A stretch of 34,518 nt of DNA from Reyranella sp. (GTDB lineage: Bacteria > Pseudomonadota > Alphaproteobacteria > Reyranellales > Reyranellaceae), in assembly GCF_004296935.1 (NCBI RefSeq), contig NZ_SCVH01000152.1, positions 1-34,518 of the forward strand, in the 5' to 3' direction. Both the position numbers and the translations under genes were made by a program. The notes below the pieces were generated by a model. The model was not told where the DNA came from. It did no database searches and saw nothing but the letters and a program-made list of their open reading frames with translations. Of this stretch, positions 10,272 to 18,754 are shown one piece after another (the first letter of the stretch is position 1; each line of letters opens with the position of its first letter).

Positions 10272-11309
10272 CTAGGACTTCGGAACCCAGCCGCCGAACT
10301 GCAGTACGGCGGCGGTGAGGACGACCCAGCCCAGCGAGACGGGCAGGAACACCTTCCAGCCCAGCCGCATCAACTGGTCGTAGCGGTAGCGAGGCAGCGT
10401 GCCCTTGGTCCAGCTGAAGACGAACAGCAGGAACGCGATCTTGAGCGCGAACCAGACGACGCCAGGGACATAGGTGAAGGGGGCATACGGGATCGGCGAC
10501 ATCCAGCCGCCCAGGAACAGCACGGCGCCCAGCGCCGACAGCAGGATCATATTGGCGTATTCGCCGAGAAAGAACAGGCCGAACGTCATCGCCGAGTATT
10601 CGGTATGGAAGCCCGCGACCAGCTCGGCTTCGGACATCGGCAGGTCGAAAGGCGTGCGATTGGTTTCCGCCAGCGCCGACACGAAGAAGATCACGAACAT
10701 CGGCAGCAGCGGCAGGAAGAACCAGTGCCAGAATCCGCCGGATTGGGCCATCACGACGTCGGAAAGGTTGAGCGAGCCGACGCAGAGCAGCACCGTGATC
10801 AGCACGAATCCGATCGAGACTTCGTAGGACACCATCTGGGCGGCCGAGCGCAAAGCGCCCAGGAAGGCGTACTTCGAGTTCGACGCCCAGCCGGCGATGA
10901 TGATGCCATAGACGCCGAGCGAGGAGATCGCGAAGAGGTAGAGGATACCGACATTGATGTCGGCGATGACCCAGCCGTCGTCGAACGGCACCACCGCCCA
11001 GGCCACCAGCGCCGTCATGAAAGCGATCATAGGCGCAATGATGAACAGCACGGCATTGGCGCTCGACGGAACGATGGTTTCCTTCAGCACGAGCTTTAGG
11101 CCGTCCGCGAAGGGTTGCAGCAAGCCGAATGGGCCGACCACGTTGGGGCCGCGCCGGAGCTGGATCGAGGCCCAGACCTTGCGGTCGACATAGGTCATGT
11201 AGGCCACGGACACCAGTAGCGGCACCGTGACGGCCAGGCACTGGGCCACGATGACGATGAGCTGGCCCAGCCAGTTGACCGTGAAGAACTGGATCAGATC
11301 GGCGCTCAT
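10272..11309 (-). CDS. nuoH: NADH-quinone oxidoreductase subunit H
   Basis: The 345-residue membrane subunit forms the base of the quinone chamber, with eight or nine hydrophobic helices. Conserved loops are intact: RRGPNVVGP (residues 52-60), [11 protein letters not shown] (67-77) and [20 protein letters not shown] (215-234), which contains the acidic residues of the E-channel. It starts 3 bases after the nuoG stop, so translational coupling is expected. Confidence 0.97.
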   Translation of the reverse strand: MSADLIQFFTVNWLGQLIVIVAQCLAVTVPLLVSVAYMTYVDRKVWASIQLRRGPNVVGPFGLLQPFADGLKLVLKETIVPSSANAVLFIIAPMIAFMTALVAWAVVPFDDGWVIADINVGILYLFAISSLGVYGIIIAGWASNSKYAFLGALRSAAQMVSYEVSIGFVLITVLLCVGSLNLSDVVMAQSGGFWHWFFLPLLPMFVIFFVSALAETNRTPFDLPMSEAELVAGFHTEYSAMTFGLFFLGEYANMILLSALGAVLFLGGWMSPIPYAPFTYVPGVVWFALKIAFLLFVFSWTKGTLPRYRYDQLMRLGWKVFLPVSLGWVVLTAAVLQFGGWVPKS

Positions 11310-11312
11310 GCC

Positions 11313-13361
11313 CTACTCCGCCGCCATGAGGTGGGCGCGCGAGGCCATGCACTCCGCCATCGTCTTGGACGCCCGGCTGATCGGGCAGGTCATGTAGAAA
11401 TTGGCGATCGGCGAGGCGAACGGCGCGTCAGTAAGCGCCCCGGTCTTGCCGAAGATGCCCCAGGTGCCAGCGGCCTGCTGGTCCAGGGCGGCGAAGCTCT
11501 TGTTCACGGCGACAAGACGGGCGCGAACCTGGTCGAGCGAATCGTAGGGCAAGGTCTTGCCCAGCCGCTCGGAGAGCGCGCGCAGGATGGCCCAATCCTC
11601 TCGGGCATCGCCCGGCGGGTAGCCGGCGCGCTGGCCAAGCTGCACGCGGCCCTCGGTGTTCACATAGGTTCCGGGCTTCTCGGTATAGGCGGCACCGGGC
11701 AGGACTACGTCGGCGCGGTGTGCGCCGGCATCCCCGTGATGGCCTTGATAGACAACGAAGGCCTTGCCGAGTCGTTTGGTGTCAATTTCGTCCGCTGCCA
11801 GGAGATAGACCAACTCGATCTCGCGCTTCTCGCAGCCGGCCAGAATGCCTTCAACGTCGCGACCACCCTCGCCCGGCACCAGGCCGAGGTCGAGGCCGGC
11901 AACACGCGCTGCCGTGGTGTGAAGCACGGCAAAGCCGTTCCAGTCGGCGCGGACGGCATTCAGCTTCTCGGCGAGATCACGGGCCAGCGCCAGGACGGCG
12001 GCACCGTCCTCGCGCACCAGCGCGCCCATGCCGACCACGATCAGCGGATGCTTGGCGGCCTTCAGCTTCTCGAAGAAGCCGAGCTTGCCGTCGGCGAGGT
12101 CGCGCAGCGTGGCCGGTCCGGCACCGAGCCGCTCGACCGGATAGGTGTGATCGACCGCGGGCCCAACACTGGCGATGGCACAGTGACCCGACAGGTAGCG
12201 CTTGCGCAGCCGTGCGTTCAGGACCGGCGATTCCCAGCGCGGATTGGTCCCGATCAGCAGGATCGCGTCGGCGGAGTCGATGCCACGTACGCCTGGATTG
12301 AAGATGTAACTGCCGCGCGGTCCATCGAGCTTGGCACCATCCTGACGGCAGTCAATGTTGGGCGATCCCAGTGCCGTCATCAGATCCTTGAGTGCCAGCA
12401 TCGATTCGGCGTCGCACTGGTCGCCGGCGATCGCCGCCACCTTGGTTCCGTCGAGACCTTTCAGCTTGGCCTCGATCGCGGCAAACGCCTGATCCCAGGT
12501 CGCCTCGACCAGCTTGCCGCCGCGCCGCACATAGGGTCGGTCCAGGCGCTGATGACGCAGGCCGTCAAGGGCGTGGCGTGTCTTGTCGGAGATCCACTCC
12601 TCGTTCACGTCGTCATTGAGGCGAGGCAGTACGCGCATTACCTGGGCGCCCCGCGTGTCGATGCGGATGTTGGAGCCAAGCCCGTCCATCACGTCGACCG
12701 ATTCGGTCTTGCTGAGTTCCCACGACCGGGCTTCGAAGGCATAGGGCTTGGAGGTCAGAGCGCCGACCGGGCAGAGATCCACCAGATTGCCCGAAAGCTC
12801 GGTACTGAGTGCATGTTCGACGTAGGTCGTGACTTCCATGCTCTCGCCGCGGCCCGTGGCGCCCAGTTCCTCGACACCCGCCACCTCGGTGGCAAAGCGG
12901 ATGCACCGCGTGCAGTGGATGCAGCGGTTCATCGAGGTCTTGACCAGCGGACCCAGTTCCTTGTCCGGCACGGAGCGCTTGTTTTCGTGGAAGCGGCTGC
13001 GGTCGAAGCCGTAGCCCATCGCCTGGTCCTGCAGGTCGCACTCACCGCCCTGGTCGCAGATCGGGCAATCGAGCGGATGGTTGATCAGCAGGAATTCCAT
13101 CACGCCGTTGCGCGCCTTCTTGACCGTCGGCGTTTGGGTGAAGATCTCCTGCTTGTCGGCAACGGGCAGCGCGCAGCTTGCCTGCGGCTTGGGTGGCCCC
13201 GGCTTCACCTCGACCAGGCACATCCGGCAATTGCCGGCGATCGACAGACGCTCGTGGTAGCAGAAGCGTGGGATCTCGACGCCCGCCAGTTCACAAGCCT
13301 GCAGCACCGTAATGCCGGCTGGCACCTCGATCTCGACTCCGTCGATCGTCACCTTGGGCAT
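11313..13361 (-). CDS. nuoG: NADH-quinone oxidoreductase subunit G
   Basis: The 682-residue peripheral-arm subunit has an N-terminal [2Fe-2S] domain with Cys34, 45, 48 and 63. Next is the His-ligated [4Fe-4S] site around HPLDCPICDQGGECDLQDQ, and then CIHCTRC...LCPVGAL for the next [4Fe-4S] cluster. The rest is a molybdopterin-oxidoreductase-like domain without metal cofactor, as usual. I chose ATG 13361 (MPKVTIDG) because GGGGAG lies 6 bases upstream and the protein then begins at the ferredoxin fold. The open frame extends 16 codons further upstream, into the nuoF stop region. A long open frame on the opposite strand is a composition artefact. Confidence 0.96.
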   Translation of the reverse strand: MPKVTIDGVEIEVPAGITVLQACELAGVEIPRFCYHERLSIAGNCRMCLVEVKPGPPKPQASCALPVADKQEIFTQTPTVKKARNGVMEFLLINHPLDCPICDQGGECDLQDQAMGYGFDRSRFHENKRSVPDKELGPLVKTSMNRCIHCTRCIRFATEVAGVEELGATGRGESMEVTTYVEHALSTELSGNLVDLCPVGALTSKPYAFEARSWELSKTESVDVMDGLGSNIRIDTRGAQVMRVLPRLNDDVNEEWISDKTRHALDGLRHQRLDRPYVRRGGKLVEATWDQAFAAIEAKLKGLDGTKVAAIAGDQCDAESMLALKDLMTALGSPNIDCRQDGAKLDGPRGSYIFNPGVRGIDSADAILLIGTNPRWESPVLNARLRKRYLSGHCAIASVGPAVDHTYPVERLGAGPATLRDLADGKLGFFEKLKAAKHPLIVVGMGALVREDGAAVLALARDLAEKLNAVRADWNGFAVLHTTAARVAGLDLGLVPGEGGRDVEGILAGCEKREIELVYLLAADEIDTKRLGKAFVVYQGHHGDAGAHRADVVLPGAAYTEKPGTYVNTEGRVQLGQRAGYPPGDAREDWAILRALSERLGKTLPYDSLDQVRARLVAVNKSFAALDQQAAGTWGIFGKTGALTDAPFASPIANFYMTCPISRASKTMAECMASRAHLMAAE

Positions 13362-13377
13362 TGCCTGCTCCCCGCCC

Positions 13378-14661
13378 CTACTCGGCCGCCAGTTTTTCGG
13401 TGCGCGCACGGATGCGGCGCTCCATCTCGGGCCGGAAATGGCGGATCAGCCCCTGGATCGGCCAGGCGGCCGCGTCGCCCAGCGCACAGATTGTGTGCCC
13501 CTCGACCTGCTTGGTTACGTCCTCGAGCGCGTCGATCTCCTCGATACGCGCATTGCCCGTCACCATGCGTTCCATGACGCGCCACATCCAGCCGGTGCCT
13601 TCCCGGCAAGGCGTGCACTGGCCACAGCTCTCGTGCTTGTAGAAGTAGCTGAGCCGAGCGATCGCCTTCACGATGTCGGTCGACTTGTCCATGACAATGA
13701 CAGCCGCCGTCCCAAGCCCCGACTTCTGGTCGCGCAGCGAGTCGAAATCCATCAGGACGGTGTCGCAGATCGACTTGGGCAGTAGCGGCACCGAAGCGCC
13801 GCCCGGTATCACCGCCAGCAGATTGGCCCAACCGCCGCGCACGCCGCCGGCATGGCGATCGATCAGCTCGCGCAGCGGGATGCCCATTTCTTCTTCAACG
13901 TTGCAGGGCTTGTTCACGTGGCCCGATATGCAGAACAGCTTGGTGCCGGTATTGTTCGGCCGGCCGATGCCCGCGAACCATGTCGCCCCACGGCGCAGGA
14001 TGGTGGGTGCCACGGCGATCGACTCAACGTTGTTCACCGTCGACGGGCAACCATAGAGTCCCGATCCGGCCGGGAATGGCGGCTTCAACCGAGGCATGCC
14101 TTTCTTGCCCTCGAGGCTCTCCAGCAGTGCGGTTTCCTCGCCGCAGATATAGGCGCCGGCACCGCGGTGAACGTAGAGGTCGAAATCCCAGCCGGAGCCG
14201 CAGGCGTTCTTTCCCAGCAGACCGGCTTCATAGGCCTCGCGGACAGCCGTGATGAGGTTCTGCGCTTCGTTGTAGAATTCGCCGCGCACGTAGATGTAGC
14301 CGGCGTTCGCGCGCATGGCGAAGCCGGCGACCAGGCAGCCCTCGATGAACAGATGGGGATCATGCCGCAGGATATCGCGGTCCTTGCAGGTACCGGGCTC
14401 GGACTCGTCGGCATTCACGATCAGGTAGTGTGGACGGTCCTTCACTTCCTTGGGCATGAAGGACCATTTGAGGCCGGTCGGGAATCCGGCGCCGCCACGG
14501 CCGCGCAGGCCCGACTTCTTCATCTCGTCGATGATGCCGTCCGGGCCCTTGTCGAGGATCGCCTTGGTATTGTCCCAGGCCCCCCGCGCACGCGCGCCGG
14601 CCAGGTGCCAGTCGTGCACCCCGTAGAGGTTGGTGAAGATGCGGTCCTTGTCGCTCAGCAT
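13378..14661 (-). CDS. nuoF: NADH-quinone oxidoreductase subunit F (NADH/FMN site)
   Basis: The 427-residue flavoprotein oxidises NADH. The glycine-rich [16 protein letters not shown] (residues 51-66) and [19 protein letters not shown] (167-185) bind NADH and FMN. The N3 [4Fe-4S] cluster ligands are visible as Cys346, 349 and 352 in [13 protein letters not shown], with Cys392. It follows nuoE by 4 bases and precedes nuoG by 16. Length and motifs are canonical. Confidence 0.97.
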   Translation of the reverse strand: MLSDKDRIFTNLYGVHDWHLAGARARGAWDNTKAILDKGPDGIIDEMKKSGLRGRGGAGFPTGLKWSFMPKEVKDRPHYLIVNADESEPGTCKDRDILRHDPHLFIEGCLVAGFAMRANAGYIYVRGEFYNEAQNLITAVREAYEAGLLGKNACGSGWDFDLYVHRGAGAYICGEETALLESLEGKKGMPRLKPPFPAGSGLYGCPSTVNNVESIAVAPTILRRGATWFAGIGRPNNTGTKLFCISGHVNKPCNVEEEMGIPLRELIDRHAGGVRGGWANLLAVIPGGASVPLLPKSICDTVLMDFDSLRDQKSGLGTAAVIVMDKSTDIVKAIARLSYFYKHESCGQCTPCREGTGWMWRVMERMVTGNARIEEIDALEDVTKQVEGHTICALGDAAAWPIQGLIRHFRPEMERRIRARTEKLAAE

Positions 14662-14665
14662 CGCC

Positions 14666-15247
14666 CTACTCGCCCTTCAGCGTCGTGGCACCACCGATCG
14701 GCGCCGATGTCTGGCGGTCAACCTGCGGCCCCGGCTTCGGCGTTTCGCCACGTCGGAACGCGTCGAGCACCTTGGCGATCGAGGCCTCGTCGAGATCCTC
14801 GTAGAAATCGTCGTTGATCTGAACGACCGGCGCGTTCACGCAACCGCCAAGACATTCGACCTCCTGGACGCTGAAGGTCTCGCCATCGGCCGCGTGCTGG
14901 CAGGCCTTCATCACCGCCTCCGAGCCACGCAGCCAGCACGGCGTGGTGGTGCAGACCTGCAGCAGGTACTTCCCGCGCGGCTTGAGCTGAAACATCGTGT
15001 AGAAGGTCGCGATCTCGTAGACCCGTATCGGCGCCATATCGAGGAGCTTGGCCACCTCGTCCATCGCCACCCGCGGCAGCCACCCCTGTTGACGCTGCGC
15101 GAGGTCGAGCACGGCGATCACGGCGCTGGCCTGGCGGCCCGGCGGATAGTTCGCCATCAGCGCCTTCGCCTTGGCCAGGTACTCCGGCGTGAAGGCGAAG
15201 TGTGCGACGTGCGGCACATCCTTGGGATCGGCGGTGATCATCGCCAT
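14666..15247 (-). CDS. nuoE: NADH-quinone oxidoreductase subunit E ([2Fe-2S])
   Basis: This 193-residue thioredoxin-fold subunit carries cluster N1a next to NuoF. Ligands are Cys99 and Cys104 (VCTTTPCWL) plus Cys132 and Cys136 ([10 protein letters not shown]). ATG 15247 has AGGAG 8 bases upstream, overlapping the end of nuoD. The C-terminal tail after residue about 165 ([17 protein letters not shown]) is Pro- and Gly-rich, looks disordered, and is longer than in E. coli. Such tails occur in Alphaproteobacteria. Confidence 0.96.
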   Translation of the reverse strand: MAMITADPKDVPHVAHFAFTPEYLAKAKALMANYPPGRQASAVIAVLDLAQRQQGWLPRVAMDEVAKLLDMAPIRVYEIATFYTMFQLKPRGKYLLQVCTTTPCWLRGSEAVMKACQHAADGETFSVQEVECLGGCVNAPVVQINDDFYEDLDEASIAKVLDAFRRGETPKPGPQVDRQTSAPIGGATTLKGE

Positions 15248-15258
15248 CTCGTCGTCTC

Positions 15259-16443
15259 CTAGCGGTCGATCTCGCCGAACACGATGTCGAGCGAGCCGAT
15301 ATTCGCCGACATGTCAGCGAGCTGGTGGCCCTTCGTCATCATTTCGAGCGCCTGCAAGTGCGGAAATCCCGGTGCCCGGATCTTGCAGCGATAGGGTTTG
15401 TTGGTGCCGTCGGACACGAGATAGACGCCGAACTCGCCCTTCGGCGCCTCGACTGCCGTGTAGGTCTCGCCCGCCGGCACCTTGTAGCCTTCGGTATAGA
15501 GCTTGAAGTGATGGATCAGCGCTTCCATCGAGCCCTTCATCTCGCCGCGGCGCGGGGGCGACAGCTTGCGGTCGTCGACCCTTACCGGGCCGCCCACCTT
15601 GCGAAGTGCGGTGATGCACTGCTCCATGATGCGCACGCTCTGATACATCTCCTCGATGCGCACCAGATAGCGGGCAAAACAGTCGCCGGTCTTGCCGAGC
15701 GGGATGTCGAAATCCATGCGGTCGTAGACGTCGTAGGGCTGCGACTTGCGCAAGTCCCAGGGAATTCCCGATGCCCGAATCAGCGGTCCGGAAAAGCCCC
15801 AGTCCAGCGCCTGTTCGGCCGACACGACGCCAATGTCGACGGTGCGCTGGCGGAAGATGCGATTGTCGTTCAGCAGCTTTTCGATGTCTTTCAGGAACGG
15901 AATGAACTGCTTGATCCAGCCGTCCATCGAATCGAGCATGCCGTCAGGCAAATCCTGGTGAACGCCGCCCGGCCGGAAATAGGCCGCGTGCATGCGCGAG
16001 CCGCTCACCTGCTCGTAGTACTCCATCAGCAGCTCGCGCTGCTCGAAGCCCCACAGCGGGGGCGTCAACGCACCGGTGTCCATGGCGAACGTCGTGACGT
16101 TCAGCAGATGGTTCAGGATGCGGGTGATCTCGGCGAACAGCACGCGGATGTACTGGCCGCGCTCCGGCGCCGTGATGCCGAGCAGCTTCTCGACCGCCAA
16201 GGCATAGGCGTGCTCCTGGTTCATCGGCGAGACGTAGTCGAGCCGGTCGAAGTACGGCACGGCCTGCAGGTAGCTCTTGTACTCGATCAGCTTCTCGGTA
16301 CCGCGATGCAGCAGGCCGATATGGGGATCGCAGCGTTCGACGATCTCGCCGTCCATCTCGACGACCAGGCGCAACACGCCGTGGGCCGCCGGGTGCTGCG
16401 GCCCGAAGTTCATCGTCAGGGTCTTGATCTCGACGTCGGACAT
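15259..16443 (-). CDS. nuoD: NADH-quinone oxidoreductase subunit D
   Basis: The 394-residue subunit, of the 49-kDa family related to NiFe-hydrogenase large subunits, forms the quinone-binding pocket with NuoB. Conserved segments are [10 protein letters not shown] (residues 13-22, with the quinone-site histidine), [12 protein letters not shown] (41-52) and [11 protein letters not shown] (64-74). The C-terminus ends [11 protein letters not shown] as in most homologs. It is separate from nuoC, unlike the fused nuoCD of E. coli, with one base between the two genes. Confidence 0.97.
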   Translation of the reverse strand: MSDVEIKTLTMNFGPQHPAAHGVLRLVVEMDGEIVERCDPHIGLLHRGTEKLIEYKSYLQAVPYFDRLDYVSPMNQEHAYALAVEKLLGITAPERGQYIRVLFAEITRILNHLLNVTTFAMDTGALTPPLWGFEQRELLMEYYEQVSGSRMHAAYFRPGGVHQDLPDGMLDSMDGWIKQFIPFLKDIEKLLNDNRIFRQRTVDIGVVSAEQALDWGFSGPLIRASGIPWDLRKSQPYDVYDRMDFDIPLGKTGDCFARYLVRIEEMYQSVRIMEQCITALRKVGGPVRVDDRKLSPPRRGEMKGSMEALIHHFKLYTEGYKVPAGETYTAVEAPKGEFGVYLVSDGTNKPYRCKIRAPGFPHLQALEMMTKGHQLADMSANIGSLDIVFGEIDR

Positions 16444-16444
16444 A

Positions 16445-17062
16445 TCAGCTCGTCTTGGCCGCTGGTTGGGCCTTCTCGTCGCCCGGCAGCACCTGTTGCG
16501 CGCCTTCCCACGGGCTCAGGAAGTCGAAGCGGCGGAATTCCTGCGTGAGCTTCACGGGTTCGTAGACGACGCGCTTCTGGACATCGTCCCAGCGCAACTC
16601 GACGAAGCCGGTGAGCGGAAAATCCTTGCGCAGCGGATGGCCCTCGAAGCCGTAGTCGGTGAGGATGCGTCGGAGATCCGGATGGTCGGAGAACCACACG
16701 CCGTAGAGGTCGTAGGTTTCGCGCTCGAACCAGCCGGCGGCGCTGTAGACCGGCGCAGCCGACGGCACGGGCGTCGACTCGTCGGTCATGACCTTGATGC
16801 GGATCCGCTGGTTGTTCTTCAGGCTGAGCAGATTGTAGACGACGTCGAAGCGCTTCTCGCGCTCCGGCCAATCGACGCCACAGATGTCGATGAGCTGCTT
16901 GAACAGGCACTTCGGATCGTCGCGCAGGAAGGCTAGTAGCGCGAGCAGCTTGCCAGGTGGGCACTCCAGCATCAATTCACCGAGGCGCACGCTGCAGTTC
17001 GTCACCGCACCCGCGGTCGCCTGGACGATATGGTCGCCAAGTTCCTTCAGCGGCTGATCCAT
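16445..17062 (-). CDS. nuoC: NADH-quinone oxidoreductase subunit C
   Basis: The 205-residue peripheral-arm scaffold subunit shows the 30-kDa family signature [20 protein letters not shown] followed by [18 protein letters not shown] 17062 overlaps the nuoB stop as TGATG. A TTG three bases upstream is the less likely start. The C-terminal 25 residues ([19 protein letters not shown]) are low complexity and probably disordered. Confidence 0.96.
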   Translation of the reverse strand: MDQPLKELGDHIVQATAGAVTNCSVRLGELMLECPPGKLLALLAFLRDDPKCLFKQLIDICGVDWPEREKRFDVVYNLLSLKNNQRIRIKVMTDESTPVPSAAPVYSAAGWFERETYDLYGVWFSDHPDLRRILTDYGFEGHPLRKDFPLTGFVELRWDDVQKRVVYEPVKLTQEFRRFDFLSPWEGAQQVLPGDEKAQPAAKTS

Positions 17063-17595
17063 CAACGCACCAGCGTTCCGGTGCGGCGGATCTTCTTCTG
17101 GAGCTGCAGGATGCCATACAGCAGGGCCTCGGCGGTCGGCGGACAGCCCGGCACATAGATGTCGACCGGCACGATGCGATCGCAGCCACGCACGACCGAG
17201 TAGCTATAATGATAGTAGCCACCGCCGTTGGCGCAGGAACCCATCGAGATGACGTAGCGCGGCTCGGCCATCTGATCGTAGACCTTGCGCAGCGCCGGCG
17301 CCATCTTGTTGGTGAGCGTGCCCGCCACGATCATCACGTCGGCAGCACGCGGACTCGGCATCGGCGCGAACCCGAAGCGATCGAGGTCGTAGCGGCTCAT
17401 CCAGCAGTGGATCATCTCGACACCGCAGCAGGCCAGGCCGAACGTCAGGCCCCACATCGAACCGGTGCGCGCCCAATTGATGAGTTTGTCGAGTTGCGCC
17501 ACGACGAAGCCCTTGTCGGCCAGTTCGTCGTTCAAGGCCCGCGATAGCGCCGCCTCAGCAACGCTGTTCGGCTTGGGCGGGGTGATCACTCCCAT
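17062..17595 (-). CDS. nuoB: NADH-quinone oxidoreductase subunit B (cluster N2)
   Basis: The 177-residue subunit binds cluster N2, the last electron carrier before quinone. The ligands are visible: the adjacent Cys56-Cys57 (LACCGVEM), Cys121 (MGSCANGGG) and Cys151 ([14 protein letters not shown]). ATG 17595 lies 7 bases after an AGGGAG and overlaps the end of nuoA by 10 bases. The open frame extends much further upstream in the nuoA region, but that part is out of frame with nuoA and does not resemble protein. Confidence 0.97.
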   Translation of the reverse strand: MGVITPPKPNSVAEAALSRALNDELADKGFVVAQLDKLINWARTGSMWGLTFGLACCGVEMIHCWMSRYDLDRFGFAPMPSPRAADVMIVAGTLTNKMAPALRKVYDQMAEPRYVISMGSCANGGGYYHYSYSVVRGCDRIVPVDIYVPGCPPTAEALLYGILQLQKKIRRTGTLVR

Positions 17596-17951
17596 TCCAG
17601 GGCTCCCTTGCGCCACTCGTAGATGAACCCGACCGTGAGAACGCCCAGGAACAGCATCATCGACCAAAAACCGAACAGGCCGATATCGCCCAGCGTCACC
17701 GCCCATGGGAACAGGAACGCGACCTCGAGATCGAAGATGATGAACAGAATGGCGACCAGGTAGAAACGGACATCGAACTGCCCGCGCGCATCGTCGAACG
17801 GCGCAAAACCGCACTCGAAGGGCGACAGTTTCTCGGAATTGGGGTTCTGGCGGGCGATCAGGTACGACCCGCCGAGCATTGCGCAAACCAAGCCAAAGGC
17901 GAGGCCGAGGAAGATCAGGATCGGAAGGTATTCCCTAAGAAGATCTTCCAT
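17586..17951 (-). CDS. nuoA: NADH-quinone oxidoreductase subunit A
   Basis: The 121-residue three-helix membrane subunit is the first gene of the complex I operon. It shows the loop [12 protein letters not shown] (Glu46-Cys47) and the second helix [15 protein letters not shown] with Asp74 and Glu76, all conserved in the family. ATG 17951 has AAGGGG 5 bases upstream, while GTG 17957 would add MA. The start lies only 45 bases from the end of tRNA-Asp, so there is little room for a separate promoter. Confidence 0.96.
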   Translation of the reverse strand: MEDLLREYLPILIFLGLAFGLVCAMLGGSYLIARQNPNSEKLSPFECGFAPFDDARGQFDVRFYLVAILFIIFDLEVAFLFPWAVTLGDIGLFGFWSMMLFLGVLTVGFIYEWRKGALEWE

Positions 17952-17996
17952 CGCCACCCCTTGCGCCCCGTTTTTGTGGGCTGCCAGTGTTTGGGC

Positions 17997-18073
<77 letters not shown>

Positions 18074-18097
18074 AAAAGCCCCAAACGGCGCGCGAGA

Positions 18098-18124
18098 GAT
18101 ATAGGACCACCTATGGGGTGTCAA
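18098..18124 (-). promoter_or_regulatory. Promoter of tRNA-Asp and probably of the nuo operon
   Basis: The minus strand shows a perfect -35 TTGACA (18124-18119), a 15-base spacer, and CCTATATC, which contains the -10 TATATC (18103-18098). This fits the alphaproteobacterial housekeeping pattern TTGAC...GCTANAWC. Transcription should begin about 15 bases before the tRNA 5' end. No other convincing promoter lies between here and nuoA. Confidence 0.7.
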
Positions 18125-18196
18125 GCATACCGCACCCGCGAAGAGGTGCGTAAATGCCCGATATTGCTATGCTTTCCGAGCTACCTTGCGAAACGC

Positions 18197-18272
18197 TGGT
18201 GGGCGATGACGGGCTCGAACCGCCGACATCTTCCGTGTAAAAGAAGCGCTCTACCAACTGAGCTAATCGCCC
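18197..18272 (-). tRNA. tRNA-Val (TAC)
   Basis: The minus strand gives a 76-nucleotide cloverleaf. The acceptor GGGCGAT pairs with ATCGCCC, the discriminator is A, and the CCA is encoded. The anticodon loop TTTACAC gives anticodon TAC. The anticodon stem CTTCT/GGAAG closes with a T31-G39 wobble instead of the usual G-C. It begins 37 bases after the hupB stop and has no clear promoter of its own, so read-through from hupB is likely. Confidence 0.96.
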
Positions 18273-18309
18273 GCCGCGTTCAGTCCTAACACAGCGCCCG
18301 AAAGCCGCG

Positions 18310-18582
18310 CTAGTTGATCGCGTCCTTCAGGGCCTTGCTGGCTTTGAAGCGCGGCACATTTGCCGCTGGAATCTTGATCTTTTCGCCAGTCTGCGGATTG
18401 CGGCCTTCGCCCGCCTTGCGCCTTGAAACCTGAAACGTGCCGAAGCCAACCAACAAGACCTTTTCCTTCTTCTTCAAGGACTTGGTGATGACAGTCAGGA
18501 TGGCGTCGACGGCATTGGCGGCATCCGTCTTGGAGAGATTAGTCGAAGCGGCGACGGCGGCGATCAGATCGTGCTTGTTCAC
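18310..18582 (-). CDS. hupB: HU family DNA-binding protein
   Basis: The 90-residue nucleoid protein bends and compacts DNA as a dimer. MNKHDLIAAVA starts the helical dimerisation region. LLVGFGTFQVSRRKAGEGRNPQTGEKI (about residues 43-69) contains the beta arm with the DNA-intercalating GRNPQTG at 60-66, and the end KASKALKDAIN is typical. The start codon is GTG at 18582, with AGGGG 7 bases upstream. Its position after lon is the common alphaproteobacterial order. It has its own promoter upstream and is followed closely by tRNA-Val. Confidence 0.96.
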   Translation of the reverse strand: MNKHDLIAAVAASTNLSKTDAANAVDAILTVITKSLKKKEKVLLVGFGTFQVSRRKAGEGRNPQTGEKIKIPAANVPRFKASKALKDAIN

Positions 18583-18614
18583 GGGCGAGCCCCTGCATGG
18601 TCCGGCAGCCTCAA

Positions 18615-18643
18615 GTGTAAGGGCGGCCTGAAAACGGCGTCAA
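18615..18643 (-). promoter_or_regulatory. Promoter of hupB
   Basis: On the minus strand TTGACG (18643-18638) is followed by a 17-base spacer and TTACAC (18620-18615). The predicted start lies about 25 bases before the GTG of hupB. The -35 matches the same TTGAC core as the tRNA promoters in this window. Confidence 0.6.
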
Positions 18644-18706
18644 TGTCGAATACCATATTTTGTGGGGCGACCTCCCACAAGGCGCATAAGTTGCGGCCAA
18701 ACGTGA

Positions 18707-18734
18707 CGAAGCCCCGGATCTCTCCGGGGCTTCG
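18707..18734 (-). terminator. Hairpin terminator after lon
   Basis: An 11-base-pair perfect stem, CGAAGCCCCGG with CCGGGGCTTCG, encloses a 6-base loop. It begins 20 bases after the lon stop. There is no run of T after it on the minus strand (GTCACGTTT follows), so it may act as a Rho-assisted terminator or 3' stabiliser. It separates lon from the hupB promoter. Confidence 0.6.
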
Positions 18735-18754
18735 CGCCGTTTTCGGGAGGGCGT

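Noticed and set aside
11331-13577. Open frame of 748 codons on the plus strand opposite nuoG
   Set aside because: It lies antisense to a complete nuoG with all iron-sulfur motifs, has no recognisable domain, and is expected from GC-rich third positions.
18143-18162. Inverted repeat CGCACC...GGTGCG between tRNA-Val and tRNA-Asp as a terminator
   Set aside because: The short stem has no T tract; it may contribute to end formation but the evidence is too thin to list as a feature.
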